Of a stretch of DNA of 64,000 nucleotides, positions 37,001 through 51,124 are shown one piece after another. The position numbers and the translations under genes are program-made. The notes beneath the pieces are model-generated. The model was not told the origin of the DNA, ran no database searches, and saw only the letters and a program-made list of their open reading frames with translations. Every line of letters starts with the position of its first letter. Within the stretch, counting starts at the first letter, position 1. Origin of the DNA: Ptiloglossa arizonensis (Eukaryota; Arthropoda; Insecta; Hymenoptera; Colletidae); assembly GCF_051014685.1 (NCBI RefSeq), contig NC_135055.1, positions 12,698,001-12,762,000 of the forward strand. Reading direction: 5' to 3'.

Positions 37001-39849
37001 TATATCTAGACAAATGAATCGTTATTTAATATTTTAATAACGTCAAAGAATACGATAACATATTATTGTTCGAATAAATCACCAATATCTCGCAGGATCA
37101 GCAAACTGGTACGATCAGTTTTACTTTGAGAAAATCATGCACGTGATATTCGAATTTTGCATCGCATAGAAGGTGCCCTATTTCTGGCCGTATTTTCATC
37201 GATCTAACACACATCTAACCCACACCTAATCTAAACGTTTGTACGTACGGCTTTCTATCCGAGATTATATACATCGCTGATTGGATCTCGTCGTTGGGAT
37301 CGTTTGAGAGTTATGGCTTTTCGATGAGTAGAGAATATATGCCGAGGGCCTTACTAGATTATATTTCGGATAATCGAGAATATTTGGGAACACGCACACT
37401 TGGAAACTCAGTTCCTTCAAAAACAAGGATGAGCGAGACTCGTCTGTTCCGTAGTAGGGGTCCTCAATTTCCTGATTCTGTCTCCAGGCACAGATCACAA
37501 GCCTCTGTTCGACAGAAGCTATTAGTCTGATACACAAAGTTTTCCACGAACGAAGAAGATTTTGTACAGTCTTTTGCTTGTCTGTATTAAAAACATTGTG
37601 TAAGCGTACAGCACAGTAAAATGAAAAATAACTGTATTATAAACTCGAACAGTTCACGAGGATGTGTGGTTCTATAACCACCATATGGTGGACATAAAAA
37701 ATACTAGATCGACGCCATCGACAGGAGAATGTCCATACAGAATAACATTTATTACTGTTCAACAAATCGACAAATTGTAACCAAAAATGATATCTCCAAA
37801 CATCAAAGAATATATATATGGAAAGTGACGATGAATTTCATCTATGTTTAACGTTACAAAAAAAATGACCAAAAATCATTTTTATTCCAACATTTCACTC
37901 GAGTCTCCCCCTCTTAAGGCTCATGAAGAATAGTTTTGTCCATTCGGGTTAAAAATTCAGCAAAGAGATTAAGTGGAAGCTATTAAGAAAGTTTCACGAC
38001 TGTCACCGTCCGCGTTCATTAGTCGCTTATGTTATCGTAGCGCAAAATTTGTAAGTCTGGGAAAGGGACGTTTCGCGCGGAGCAATTTAATAAAAAGCGT
38101 TTACCATTTTCCTGGTCTACACGGGCAGACGAATGTTTCGAGTTTCGGTTGTGGACCGCGCAAACGAGGAGAATTTTCCCCGGTAGTAAAGTCGACGAAA
38201 TAATTAAGGCAGGCCCTGCGGATGGGGCAGAAAAAAGAGCACGCATCCGGGTAATACTGCACGCGGAAACGTGCACGAGCCACAGGGCTGAAAAACCTCT
38301 GGGTGAACTTTGACGCGAAGGGAAATCTCGCCTTCTGGCTTCCGATTCCCTGCAAAATAAGAAACAAGCGAACGGCTTCAAAGGAGCCTCGGAAGACGCG
38401 TTGCTGAATTTTCGTCGACGCTCTCGCATTACTTGTATGCAATTTCGACCCATCGAAAATACGGGAAAATTGTTTCAGCGATGTTTATGAAAAATTCTGT
38501 CCAGTGAAGTCGTAACTCCCAACCGGACTCAACAGTCACGAGACGCGAAACGTGGATCGAGAATTATTAACCGACTATGAAATTATACAATAACGAAACG
38601 AGAGGAACGTTATCCTTTGCAGGGAAACGCACAGAGGAGAATCATATATGTTAACGGAGAAAGTGACGCTGCATTTCTAACGATCTCTTTTTCATTATAT
38701 TTATAGTTACATCCATGAGTAATGGTTATTACCTTGACTTCATAGAGGTTATTTATCAGTGAAACGTAAGCTTATTTATTAATTTCATTTTTTTATTACC
38801 TTTCTATGGGGTTAACAGTTACCTTCTGTACGATAATAGAAATATTAAAATATAGAAAACACGCTAAGAAAATGTATCGAAGGCAACTTTTGTGAAACGT
38901 TACGTTTCACTTATCTTATATAAATAGTCGATGTGAAGGACGATAAGTAGACGCAAGAATTGTATCGAGATGAATTATTTCGGAAAAATTCCAATAGCGA
39001 CGATAAGTACGTCGAATACACGTAGTTGTTCAAATCGTGCATTTCTCGAACGTTTCGACATCAAAGCCTCGAGTTCCGTACGATAAGGAAACATCTTCGC
39101 CCGGAGCTTTCGGATGGAAACGTTTAATAAATATACAATCTAAACGTTCCCTGTACCCGATTAATTTATCATAGTATTGGAATTTTCAACGAGCAATTTC
39201 CCGGGAAATTATTAAAAGATCTTTGACAAGCGCAATCGGATCGTTCGAAAGAGACGACGAAGGGGAAGATATATCCGGGCAGGTAGTTTAGTTCGCTTTT
39301 TCACCTCCGGGTTCGATAAAAGATACCAGAGATGGATCCACCGCGGAATAAAGGAGGCGAACGTCTATAAAGAGCGATCGTAAAGTGCCGAACGTCACTT
39401 AAGGGGTCTTCAAGCCTCTATTACTTTGCGAGAAGCACTCTACGCTATTACCAATACACGAAATAAAAGCGAGGTGCGAGAAGCGGAGCCGAGCTCTTAC
39501 CTGGACCTGCTTTCGTCACCGACACTGTCGCTTCTTACGCGACCGAGTCCCTCTGTTCGGTTTCCTTTCGCTTGTTCGAGCCACGGTCCATCGACCAGCC
39601 CATCCCTTACCACTTGCAAAGTGCTGTTCGATCGCCACGATCCATTAGGAAGGCCAAATATCGTTTCGTCGACTCGCTACCTCCGTTCTTGAAAGTGTTT
39701 TTAATAGAACGGATCCTCGTCCACGTCGCGACACACTCTCTCAATCGTTACTTGGTATTCGTCCTCGTTACTCGGCTACCGACGAACGTGGGAACAAAAA
39801 ATTACGGTGAACGGAGCAGTACCCTAGGACGACAATCGAGTATAATTTT
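31071..39849. other. Non-coding stretch with GC-richer islands
   Basis: No recognised exon. Contains a (CT)n microsatellite at 31258-31282 inside a GC-richer island (31080-31470), another island at 33640-33850, and a CpG-rich one at 39230-39700 with a good minus-strand donor motif (CAG|gtaaga at 39501/39500). Long AT-rich tracts lie between them. It may be 5' intron of the RASGEF1-like gene or intergenic. Confidence 0.45.
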
Positions 39850-40020
39850 AACGCTTTTCAATTAATTAAGAAATTCCCGAGCAAAAAGAATTCTAACGCA
39901 AAGAATTCTAGCGCGGAGGAATTCCAGCGCAAGGAAGATTTTTACGGAAAAAATTCTAACGCGAGAAATTCTAATGTAAAAGAATTCTAATGTAAAAGAA
40001 TTCTAACGTGAGAAAAGAGA
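39850..40020. repeat. Degenerate 15-18-bp minisatellite (aattctaacg type)
   Basis: About eight diverged copies of aaagaattctaacgc with variants aattctagcgc, aattccagcgc and aattctaatgt. Confidence 0.75.
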
Positions 40021-40649
40021 AGCATCGTGAGAAATAAAATTCCTTGGAATATTGTTTTAAAAGACTAATCTATCTCGAAAGGAGCACTAGTCATTTTTTT
40101 TTTAACATTTCAATGTACACTCTTCTTTCGTTTGTACAACGGCCAATAATGATAAGAGAGAATTAGGTTAAGATAATAATTGATCGTAGAAAAATGGACG
40201 AAGTAAAAATTTCAAAATGGAAAACGAAAGCGTTGAAACCAAAGGAATGCGTAATTATTCTCGGTATAATATATTTGCTTGCAAAAAGATACGAGTGTAT
40301 TGAGCACAATTTTATAATAATGCATTAGCAAATGAAATATTGTAATAACGAGTGTATTTAACTATCGAGTAATTAATTGTCCAGAGCGATCAACATTGAA
40401 TATTAGAGAGAAAATTCGTTAAAAATACCATAGTTATAAGAACATCGAAAACTGATAAAAAGAATCATCGATAATATATCTTAAAATAATAATATTCTTT
40501 TTAATATGGAATTAATACTACCAGAGACAGGGAAATATCCGCAAGTTACCGGAAGGAATATTCTACGAGCAGACGTTGCGAAAAATTGCAAACCGTGAAG
40601 CAAAAATAATCGTATCTGTTACAAAATACATTACACCGCGAAAAAACTA

Positions 40650-40925
40650 GTTAACGTTCAATTCTTTTTCCGGAAATCGCTTTCACTTCGATCACACACC
40701 ACGCTCAATTATTGCTGTAACCGTTACAACGATGCTACAAAATACACCACACCGTGAATAAAATAGTTTAAACGCTCAATTCTTTTTCCGGAAATCGCTT
40801 TCACTTTGACTGCACACCGTTCTCGATTATCACTGTGAACACAACAACGCCGTAAAACACATCTCACCGTGAAAAAAGACTAATTTGCTCTCAATTTTTT
40901 TTTCCAGAAATCAATATTACTTTAC
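40650..40925. repeat. 118-bp degenerate tandem repeat
   Basis: Units anchored on attctttttccggaaatcgc at 40661 and 40779 and a weaker third copy near 40893, each preceded by a 'caccgtgaa' segment. Period 114-118 bp. Confidence 0.8.
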
Positions 40926-43900
40926 GTACCGTTCTGAATTATTATTATCTCAAACGTTACGACGATTCAATCCCGTGGGGAAATTTTTCGAATAACGTGC
41001 AGCGAAATACTTGCAATTCGTTTCGAGCTTGATCGATCGTTTCGCCACTGTCCGAGCAGTTGCGGAGTATTCCGTGTTGAAAAAAAAAACGGTCGGTCTT
41101 AGTTACGGAACAACCTTTTGTTTCCCAGTTGGTTGTCGGGACGAAAAAATGTATAATTAAAAAATCAGACCCCTGTCACCGACGCCGTATTCGCCGAGCG
41201 TTGCGAAACTTTCCGGCTTTTCCTCGTTGCTGAAACGAAGCAATCGATCAACCCTAATGCAGGGAACTGGAAAAGTTTCCCCTGACGAGCGATTTAACGA
41301 GCGTATCATAATCCTTCGTTAACAGACGGGCGTCATTAAGCCGCGATATTGCGTGTCGAATTTCGTGGAATTTCATGCCGTGCTCGTAATTACGACTCGT
41401 TCCATCGGCGCCTCAAAAATCGTTGATCGGATCGCGTGTACCGTAAGTACCAGCGTCCTTTTCTCCGGATTATTAAAGGGATATACGTGCAAACGTTTTT
41501 ATTCCTCCGCGAGTTGGATTATGTTCTTCCCTTGGACGGGTTAATTGCAGAACAGCTGGAAAGTTCACCGTCCGTTTATAAGATAGATGTCCGAGGGAAG
41601 CGCTCTGTTATTAAAATAACCGCTGCACCGCATAATTTCAACAATATCCGTAATTTGATGTTTCAATCGGTGCGCAACTCGTTTCAGAGACGGTCTCGAT
41701 TTTATTGACAACGAATATCTCGATCACTTCTTTTTTTTTGTGCAATGGAACAAAAGTTTAATTGCCTCAGAGCACGAGACATTTTCTTCAATCGGGAATG
41801 CATTAACCGTGAATGGAAAGTTCCGATAAGAGAGGAAAATTATAAACAAGCATTCGTTAAAATTTTCTATCGAACATTTCAATCTTACTATGTCGAGTCC
41901 TCTTCGGTAAAAATGATTAGAAATAAGAAATTAAATATTGTAAAATATAAGGATAAAAATGAAATGATTGAAAATTAAAAATAAAATATCGAAACGATCG
42001 TTAGAAGAGTATTTCTAATTATGAAATCGAAACATCTCTTCAACTCTTAAAACTATAATATCAATCTTGTATGTTTTGTTCGATTAATTATTCAAAGAAC
42101 TGGAAGTATCTAATATTTTTCTTTCATAAACATCGTTCCAACAGACAAATGAACCAAAGCGATGGAACAGAATATTGTTCATAAACTGAGAAAGGACAAG
42201 AGCAATTTTAAATATATTAAAAACGACACTTTTCTACCTACTCCGTGAATGAAATTACGTTGATCCGGATCGACGACGTACTTTTAATTCGCAGCCCTTC
42301 GTTGTCCACGGTTAACAATTTAGGTGACATTTGATACAGAAGCAAGAGAAATGGAAGAAAGCACGACAATCCGAGTGTGCTCGAAAGGACTTCCTGGTGT
42401 CCAATTAGAAGACGAAAATTCGTTTAATACAAAGCCTCGAGAATCTCCCCAGTGGAGTTCGCCACCGCGTACCCATGACAAAGTGTTGGAGCTCTGGTGT
42501 AAAAGTGGCGTTTTATGCTTATATTTAGCAGTTCACGAAGATCTCGTGGGAGTCTGGTGTCCCGTCGTCATCCCTTGGAGATACTCGAGACAACGATAGC
42601 CAGGTGAAGGGAACCAAGGGGACGAGGTGGAAGAAAGGTGGGGAGGTTGGGCACGTAGGGCGCGACTGAAGTGGACAATGGGTGTTCTGGTAGCGCACAA
42701 AGGCTCTTCTGTCGAAACTGGCTCTATCCGAGGCACTCGTCTCAGAAGCAGGGACGAACTGAAATCCAGGAGCCTCGGGGATTGTTCGTAATAAGACACG
42801 AGAACCGGGGAAATCTCGAACAAAGCCATCGTAGTGGCCACGGTAATTCTTGAGCACCGAACGTGTATTTCTGCACGGGACTTTGGGGTAGCAACTCTGG
42901 CGAGCTTTCGTTTTCTAAATCTTCGCGATCTTTCGTTTCGAAGCGTACGGATTGACGGAATCGACGAGTCGAAGAACGGTACAGCTACGAAAACTACGTT
43001 TCGAGATATCGTACAAACCATTTCTCCATACCGCAAATTTCCATTCGTTAAACTCAAGGGACTATCCGAGATACTCGTAAAGGGTATCTTCTTACTTGCA
43101 TTGTTCTCGATCCCAAGATGTACTTTTATGCATTTATGCATTTTCCAGATTATTTGAAAATGGCTAACTTTGGATCTGCACTGTTCTTGGATTCATCGAT
43201 TCACTTGTAATAATATTTCTCTGATAGTTGTACAACACTTATTAGATGGGGCACGATTTTGGAAACAACGTTGAAGGTGACATAGGACGTTTTTCGAGAC
43301 GATTTCAAAGGAAACAGAACTTAAGAATTATGTTCCGAATTTAAGAGTAAGACCTTGAGTTATATTTTGGATGTTACCTTGAAATGATTCGATCAGTATA
43401 GAATCTACGGTAGCACGTGGGAGCTACATATTCAATGAAAAATGTTACATTAGTCTCGAGTTATAGCTATTTCTCTAACAGGTGATTACCCCTAAACTTA
43501 ACCCTAAACCAGGCTACTAGAACCAATGCTACTAAATTTGTTAGAACAATTCATACCTGGATGTATGACACGGTTGCTCGGTGGGCGACATTTTCGTGGA
43601 ACAGTTGTTGAAAATATTAATGTTTCGGTTGCTTAATTGGACGAGGAATTGAGAGTCTAGAAGTTGCTTCATTGTTACGAAATTTCTGTGTCTCTAGCGT
43701 GAATCTCCAGCATTCTTGCTGCTTCGTCACAATAGCAATTGACATGTCGTGAACCCAACTTCCTGTGTCCCTCCACGGTTTGACTACTTCTACAGATGAC
43801 AGGGTGGGGGAAATCGCGGGAAAAAACTTAAGTACCTGATTCTTAAGATTTTACACTCAACAATCACCTAAATAGAACTTATTTAAAATCACGGACAAAG

Positions 43901-44347
43901 ATTGAACAATTACACGTAATTGGGAATTACATTGAACTCTTTGAACGTTACGAATTTTAAACATTTGGACATCTGAGAATAATTTGCATTGCACGAAAAT
44001 ATCTTGTATCACTATTAGATTTTGAATTATTGTATTCTTTGCATTTGTGATTTACGTCTGGTTTGTTATCGTATGCTAAATATTGCTGTGTTTACGAATA
44101 AGACATTATTCGCTGGATATTCGACTCCACAAATGCTGTGAGAGCTAATAAAACTTTTTGTTTAGAATGTTCGACAATTTCTTGTTGTTCATTCTGTTCT
44201 ATAAGTCAGTCAACAATTTTTTCGAGACTTTGAATGCATATTTTCGAAGAAAGCAATACCACGATAAACGATGAATATTGCTCTAACGGGCTGCGACAAT
44301 TCCATTAATTCGTCGAAGAAAAAATGTGAAGAAATTTCAACAACAAT
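40926..44347. other. Non-coding stretch including the longest open frame
   Basis: No recognised exon. The 42.3-43.2 kb segment is GC-richer and open on both strands. Its minus-strand frame (43141-42533, 202 codons) is the longest in the window, but it has no motif I recognise, is Ser/Arg-rich and overlaps open plus-strand frames. A CpG-rich island lies at 41160-41420. Confidence 0.4.
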
Positions 44348-44530
44348 CTGCGATTCCTCCATGACGATACGTCGTTCGTACGGTTCGTGTTGCGAAGGCA
44401 CGATAAGAAAAATGAGGATTTTATAAATGATCCTATCTATTCTCAAAATTGAGATTCAGCCTTCGGGGAAGAAAGTTTCAAGATGGCGAGGAGATAAAAT
44501 CGACCGTATTATACCATTTTGAAGACAAAG
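44348..44530 (+). pseudogene. Decayed mariner transposase C-terminal fragment
   Basis: Two frames carry recognisable mariner pieces. The first reads LRFLHDDTSFVRFVLRRHDK, comparable to the family's catalytic FLHDNA..H block and following helix; the canonical Asn is replaced. After a frameshift, YLFSKLRFSLRGRKFQDGEE followed by IKSTV corresponds to the conserved FFLFPKLK..L.GR.F...EEIK region near the end of mariner transposases. The YSPDLAP block expected between them is degraded and the rest of the gene is absent. No flanking inverted repeats were found. It is a different copy from the one at 328-962, in opposite orientation. Confidence 0.65.
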
Positions 44531-45871
44531 ATAAGCGTATCGTTACTTCTAGACACGTTAAATTACATAAATACGGTGAATATTATTGTGCAACATCGAA
44601 TATTGGCCGTCTATGGAGGACACTCTGTTCGATGCAATATATATTGAAACAATCAAAAAGTCTTTCATATTATTCAAGCTCTGTCAATATATTGAGACAC
44701 GTGCAGACAGTATTCTGCAATATGCCACGAGTGCATCGCGCGAGAAGAAATATTGAATAAGAACTGGAAATATTGTCTCGATAATATTGTCTCGTCTGTG
44801 TGGATTATCTCTTCTCTATGTTATTGACGTAACATTATGAATAATATCGATCGTGTACGGCTACCTTCAGCTTCATATCTGAAACATACATCGAAGCAAG
44901 AGGAGCACCATGCCGAAAAATAATACTCGATCGTTCATTCCATAAAAGGAAAACCAGGTCCATCCTTCCGCATCTTAATTTCGAGTACAGTGAACTTTGT
45001 TGAAATTCGATTAATTCGTTACAGATAATTTACTATTTTCGTTTGAACTATACAATAGTATATTTTCTATTTCTTTCGATTTTTAGGTTCACAATTTTTA
45101 TAAATTTGATTTTTGATTTTCATTTATAAAATTGTACAAAGTATTTATTAAAGGAGTTTCTTTACTTTCCTTAAATGTCTGAACCATGATCACGTAGGAT
45201 TTAAGAAAGACAATCCCTACAGTATCAGTGTAAACAAATATGCAATTTCTGTCCGTTCTTACTTCAGGAGGTTCAAAATTGATACGAGATTCGTGGTTCG
45301 AGGATCGAGGACTTTCGTATCCAGGTAAGTTCGCGCAGCAAGGTCGAAATTTCGATCCTTAACGACAGAAACGTCGTGCCATCCGGGTGAACAAGTTGGA
45401 TACCGTTCAACGCGAATTAAGTGAGGCCGTTGTGCATTGGCGAAACACAGTGGGCGTAAATCGCGAACGTCGAGCGTCGTTTCGCGCATAATGGCTTTCC
45501 AATGTACCGGGCGCGTACGGCCGAAACACTCGCGCGAAATATTTATCGGCAAGCGGCCGAGATAATGCACGCGCAAACTAGAATTTACTCTGCACGCAGG
45601 GATGTACGTCGGAATGGCGTGGGGCGTTACGAGAAATCGGATGCGAGGGGAGAGCTGGCCGAGTGATTGAGCCCCGCGCCCGAGTACTTTGCACGTTTGC
45701 CCTCCGCTCATTAATCTTTCGACGGATCGCGGAATAGGCCTATCGTATCCCTGCCGATTTCACGCCTCTTCCGTTTCAACGGAGCCGCCATAACGCCCAA
45801 TTGTACAAGCTACGTCCGGAAAAGTATTATCAGAACAATTGGACGCTTCCGATAAAGCGATCGAATGTAAT
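44531..45871. other. Non-coding stretch with a CpG-rich block
   Basis: 45.26-45.78 kb is CpG-rich and open for 150 codons on the minus strand (45711-45259). I recognise no domain and no splice context; a regulatory CpG-rich island or chance frame is more likely than a gene. Confidence 0.35.
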
Positions 45872-46095
45872 GTAAGTTGAATGCTTTACACTTTAAGAAA
45901 ATGTAAGTTAAATGCTTTACACTTTAAGAAAATATAAGTTAAACGCTTTAAGAAAATATAAGTTAAATGCTTCACACTTTAAGAAAATATAAATTAAACA
46001 GTTTAAGAAAATATAAGTTAAACGCTTTGAGAAAATATAATTTAAATGCTTCACACTTTAAGAAAATGTAAGTTAAATGCTTCACGCTTTAAAAA
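45872..46095. repeat. 31-bp minisatellite with 24-bp variants
   Basis: About eight units of gtaagttaaatgctttacac followed by tttaagaaaat; some units lack the 'tacact' stretch and are shorter. First starts at 45872 and 45903. Confidence 0.88.
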
Positions 46096-49000
46096 TTCCG
46101 TGAATTCATCGAGTTTCGTAGTTTCTGAACGAAACAAATAACAAATAACGCATCAAATGTGGATTGGCAATATTTAAAAATATCACCAGTCGTCTCACCC
46201 TGTTATTCCGCGTGTTTCCCATTTAATCCCTCGATCATAATATTTATTTCGATGAAACAAATAATACGCCAATATACGATATCGTATAATAAACCTGGTT
46301 AATCTGCATTTGTTTAAGCTACCGATACCATAACTTTTTTTTATGAAATGCATCCCGTATCGAAAGAGTAGCACAGCAAACGTTTGGGAGAGGAAATATA
46401 CGTTACGTTTTCCAATAAATAATTATTTAATGCTGATATTATTGTATATTTTACGAAGAAAAACGGAAAAATATATCGATCGCTGTATCAGTGTATGAAT
46501 TTTGTTTTAATTCTTTATAATATTTCATAAAAATTATTTGGTTGCAATGGTGTTGAAAATTTGAAATACTTTGGAAATACATTTCTGCAAAAGTTGATAA
46601 TGTGGTAAATATGTTTCAAACGAAGTAAATGTATATCTAGATACAGGTATTTCGAAGAAGATAGATGTATATATTAGATGCAAGTAGTATAGGCAAACCA
46701 CCGATCAGACGTGAATTATAATTCTTGAACACACACAGTTTTTGATGTGTACATTTTTCCCAGTAGATGTACAAATATATCTCTTGTATATTTCATTTTT
46801 TTATTTTTCAAATGTACCGAAATTGAAGCAATTAAATGAAGCACATTGGGATCAAATGTAGAGCATCCCTCCTCTCTCTCTCTCTCGCCCCTCTTTGCTT
46901 CTAATTTTCGTTTATTGCCATAGCTGCCTCGTCCTTTACATATCTAGAGTTAAACGATAAACACGATCAAACTTAAAATCAACACTTGTTACCAGCAAAC
47001 ATCTTTACTAATGGTACCTGAGAGATTTATCTGCATCAAATCATCGGATTTGCAAACTCGTTTCCCTATCCTCTACGAAGTATTTACCTCCTTACAAACT
47101 TTTCTGTAAATCAGTTATTAACACTTTCCCATTAAGAATTTCATCGATGAGAAATATTCCACGTGTACATAAACTGTGCAAAGTCTCTGAGAAGTTAGTA
47201 TAACTTAGAATTGATAGAACACAAATCAAACACTTTAAAATGCTATCACACCCAAACAGGATATAATACATATTTGAATAAATATTTCTGAATATTTTTC
47301 TATCTTTTCGAATTAGTTCGAGGGAAATTTTCGATCATTCCAGCGATGCTCTTAATTGTTCGAAGCGACACTGGTCAACTCATCGTCGTTTATATTTATG
47401 ATTTTGACCAAGTCACGAGAATAATGTCTGTTCAATGATGTGGCAGCAGCCAATGCGGCCCATGTAACGCAACGTTGAAGAGACGAGCCGCCTAATTACC
47501 CCAGTCATCGACGCAACCTCATTCGGGAGTAATCATCCGTATCGACTAATTCGACAGACAGGCCATCGTCCGTTATCGTGCATCCACCTCAGTGTCCACG
47601 CTTCATTAATAAAGACCTTCCGATCGATATCTCAATTTTTAATTCTTCCCTAATCGCGTATTGTTAAGCACGTTCCACGATAGGCAACGCCAACTGTTAT
47701 TCTCTGCAATCGAGTATCATATATTTGTATATTTTTATAAAAAAAAAAAAAAGGAAAATTCTTCCATGCTTTGTCAGTTGTACTTAATAACAATGGAAAA
47801 GAGATCAGACTTTTCAGAGCATATACTCTTTTGGTCGAAGTTTAATTATATATTTGTATGCTCTAGGTCTTATTAAGAACGTGAATTTATCGTTACTGGT
47901 AAATTAGTTTAGTAGCAAACTAAATGAAGCAGTAACAGAAATCGATTATGCGTTCATTTAGGTAAATCTACATTTTGTTAACGGAGGTCGTTACGTCCTT
48001 ACCTTGGTAACTGTATATAATAAAGATTTCGTATTATTTTACGACAATAGTATATTTTCGAGCGATATTTGCAAGTCGTGTAACACAGTTAAAATTGCAA
48101 ACAATAATCTTCAGAATAAATAGAAAATAAAATACGAACACGAGAGAAATTAATAACGAGATATGTTTATTGCATCAATATCAAACAAAGTTGAAAATGT
48201 TGTAAGTTCAATAAGCAGTCAACGAATATCTTCGTGTAAATACTAAATGAATTCGTATTCTTTTTTCTGGAGAAATTTATACAGCAGATTACATTATAAG
48301 ACGAACCAGGAACGAACAAACGAGAATGTGAACGTCGAATGATTTCTTCAAATAATTATCAAATTATCGCTATTGATAAACTTTGAAACGTATTTCTTAA
48401 TTTGGATGTTTCTGTTTATCTTGTGTAATTATTAGAACCGCTTCATGATTCTAAGAGCACCTTTTCTGCACACTGAAGAGACTGAAAGAGCACGGTTATA
48501 CACGATCCCGGTATTACCAGTTAACTTTCGTGTTATAAGGGAAGGTAATTTCAGAGAAGCAGCAGAGTACTAAACTCTCGTAATTAAGAACAGTCTGTGT
48601 TCATCGCGTAATTTATAAGCACGAAAGGTTAAATACTTTCGTTTCTTTCATTATTTGACATGAAACTTCAATTAGTCCAGAAATTAAAGTAGTCCACGGA
48701 GTGAATTTAAAAACTGTGCTATTGCTTTGTTCTATGGATGGATAGAAAAAATTGGTAGAGGGAAAAATTAAGGTACCTTCTCGTTGCCATTTCATTCGAA
48801 ATGCGCACCGATGCACCTACACATTTTTTCTAAAATGAAACCATATCGTACCTTCTTTTACACAAACTTCAGCAGTACGAAACTATTAAAATATATTTTT
48901 CAAACAAATCTATCATTCATAGGATACGTTATTTCAGTAAAAATACCTCACAGCACCGTGTCCAAAAGCGTCACTGTTACGATTCTCTATTGTTGCACAA

Positions 49001-50796
49001 GAGTATCGCTCAATGATCGTGTTCCAACCTACAATTTTAATTCGCTCTTCTAAATTTCACGCTCGTGTTTTTCCAAATGGTCGACTTCACTTCGTAAGCA
49101 GCTACTTCACCTTATAGAAATAAATTTTTGCATTCAAATTTTATTCCAATTCTTAAAAACCGTCAACGATTCCGAAATCGTGCAAAATATATTCTCGAAA
49201 GAAAAATAGTTCGCCGGTTGCAACGTCTTTCGAAAATAATTTGTCACGGTGTCGAAAGAGGGAAATTCCGAGACGACAATGCCGAGTGTTTCGCTCTTTA
49301 CGCGTCTTAACGACGCAGTATCGCGAAACGGTGGAACGAAGCTGCGGGGAAATATTTTTTCTTCTTTACTGGTCGCAACACAGGTGGCCTGTCTGAGAAG
49401 CGAGGGAAGAGATTGTTACGGCAGCGAGAGATGAAAAATGGTCCGCTATAACCATACGTCTTACGTGGAACCTGTTGTCTTGTAACCCGAGATGCAGAAG
49501 CCTGCAAACCCTCCGCGCCGCAGTCTCATCCGTGACATTAATAATTACAGGCTGTGTACCCACGAAAATTACTCTCTTTATCTGTCCTCCTTGTCTTCCG
49601 GTATCTTCGTCCCGTCCGCTTTCGTCGTCTATTCTCCTCTATCCCGGTCGCAACGTTTCTTTTGCGAGCTTCCTTTCAATAAGGCGGTTATATTTACGAA
49701 GCTTTAATACCCGGTGAAGAAAAAAGAGCCTGAACTCCGAGCACGCGCGCGCGCGCGCGTGGAAAAAGTGTGACTCTTTAGAAATTACGTAAACGCCCGT
49801 ATCGCGGGGCTTTTTCGTCGTTGAGGATTTCCCGCGGTGGAGAAACACCAACGAATATTCTTTCCTTTACTTTCCCTGTTACAATGTAATTGAAAAAGGG
49901 GCCGACCAGTTGTTTCCGAATCGAAGAAACCCTCGACTTCCTTTCCACAATTTTTCAACGAACATTTCCAGACCATTTTCTCGATCTTCGTAAATTAATT
50001 CGATCGTCACTGAGCGTTAATTGGAAATTTTAACGATTTCGATCGATACCAGGACCCTCTTCAGAAATATTCTAGGAGATGAACAAAGTGTGCGAAATAT
50101 AACGTAATGTATCGAGATCGAAGATCAATGTTTTTGAAAGAAAATTTCTTTTTCAACGGAGAATATTGTATTTAATGGTTCGTTCCTTCTTTTTGGATTG
50201 ATTTCTTTTAAACGAGGTTAGTCCTTCGAATGAGAATGTTGTAGATAGTTATTTGTGAATTCTTTTTATTTTTCGAACGAATCTTTTTTCCGATTGTATT
50301 ACGTTATATTTCGCATAATTTGTTCAACTTGTAGGATTAATGTAAAGAGAGCCGTCACAACGGCCAAGAGTGTTAAAATTATAATTAATGCTTAAAGCTT
50401 ATTAAAACAATTCATTTGAATTTACTGACAAGGATTTATGTTCCAAATATTTGCAATTTTATTAAATTCGAACGATACTCGGAGAATAAAATCTATAGAG
50501 AGTGTCTGTTTTATTCGAAGACGATAGAATATTTTACGAGAATCTGAAAGCATCGTAAAAATGTTTTCATAAAATTTGTTCGATAGAAAGAAGAACATTA
50601 TACTGTTGGGAACTGTTAAGAGATTTCAAATACTCAGTTTACGATATGCTTCAAACGTAAGAACATGTTTCGTGTAAGTAAAGCGTGACGAAGTATCGAA
50701 CACGAACGCAAATAAATTATTATTCGTCGCTGTCATTTTTTCTCCGTCATCCGAATCTAATAAAACTTTGTCGAGGTTTGAAAAAAAAAATGATGT
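46096..50796. other. Non-coding AT-rich stretch
   Basis: Contains a CT microsatellite at 46868-46887, an A-run near 47741-47753, and a GC-richer island at 49250-49850 that includes an alternating (CG)n tract at 49743-49759. I see no supported exon or RNA gene. Confidence 0.45.
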
Positions 50797-51124
50797 ATAT
50801 ACAGGGTGTACCGCAACACGTGGGACCTACTTTAACGGTGGGTCGGAGACACGAAAGTAATGAAAAAAGTTTGTGTAAACATGTGCCCTATTTGACCTTG
50901 TTCCTAAGTTATAGCAGTCTTTGTACTGCAGTAATGTGCAGTAGCACATTTTTATAGAAAATGCTTGAAATTTGATGACATTGTCCGCTTGATTTTTGCC
51001 TTCTAGAACCCGTTGGGTGATTCTTGTAGAGCCACTCTCTCCAAACAAGAATCTGCTACAAAAATGAATTACTGTATCACCCCCAATTTCTGAAAAATAT
51101 AGGATTTTCGACAAAAATGGGATA
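50797..51124. repeat. Interspersed-repeat end of 'tatacagggtg' type
   Basis: Begins tatatacagggtgtaccgca and continues as non-coding sequence up to the left edge of the 545-bp array. Repeats starting or ending in tatacagggtgt are common in insect genomes as I recall, but I cannot name the family. No matching inverted terminus is visible, so both class and right boundary are uncertain. Confidence 0.4.

Noticed and set aside
45259..45711. 150-codon minus-strand frame in a CpG-rich block
   Set aside because: No domain and no clear splice sites. CpG-rich sequence is poor in stop codons, so long chance frames are expected.
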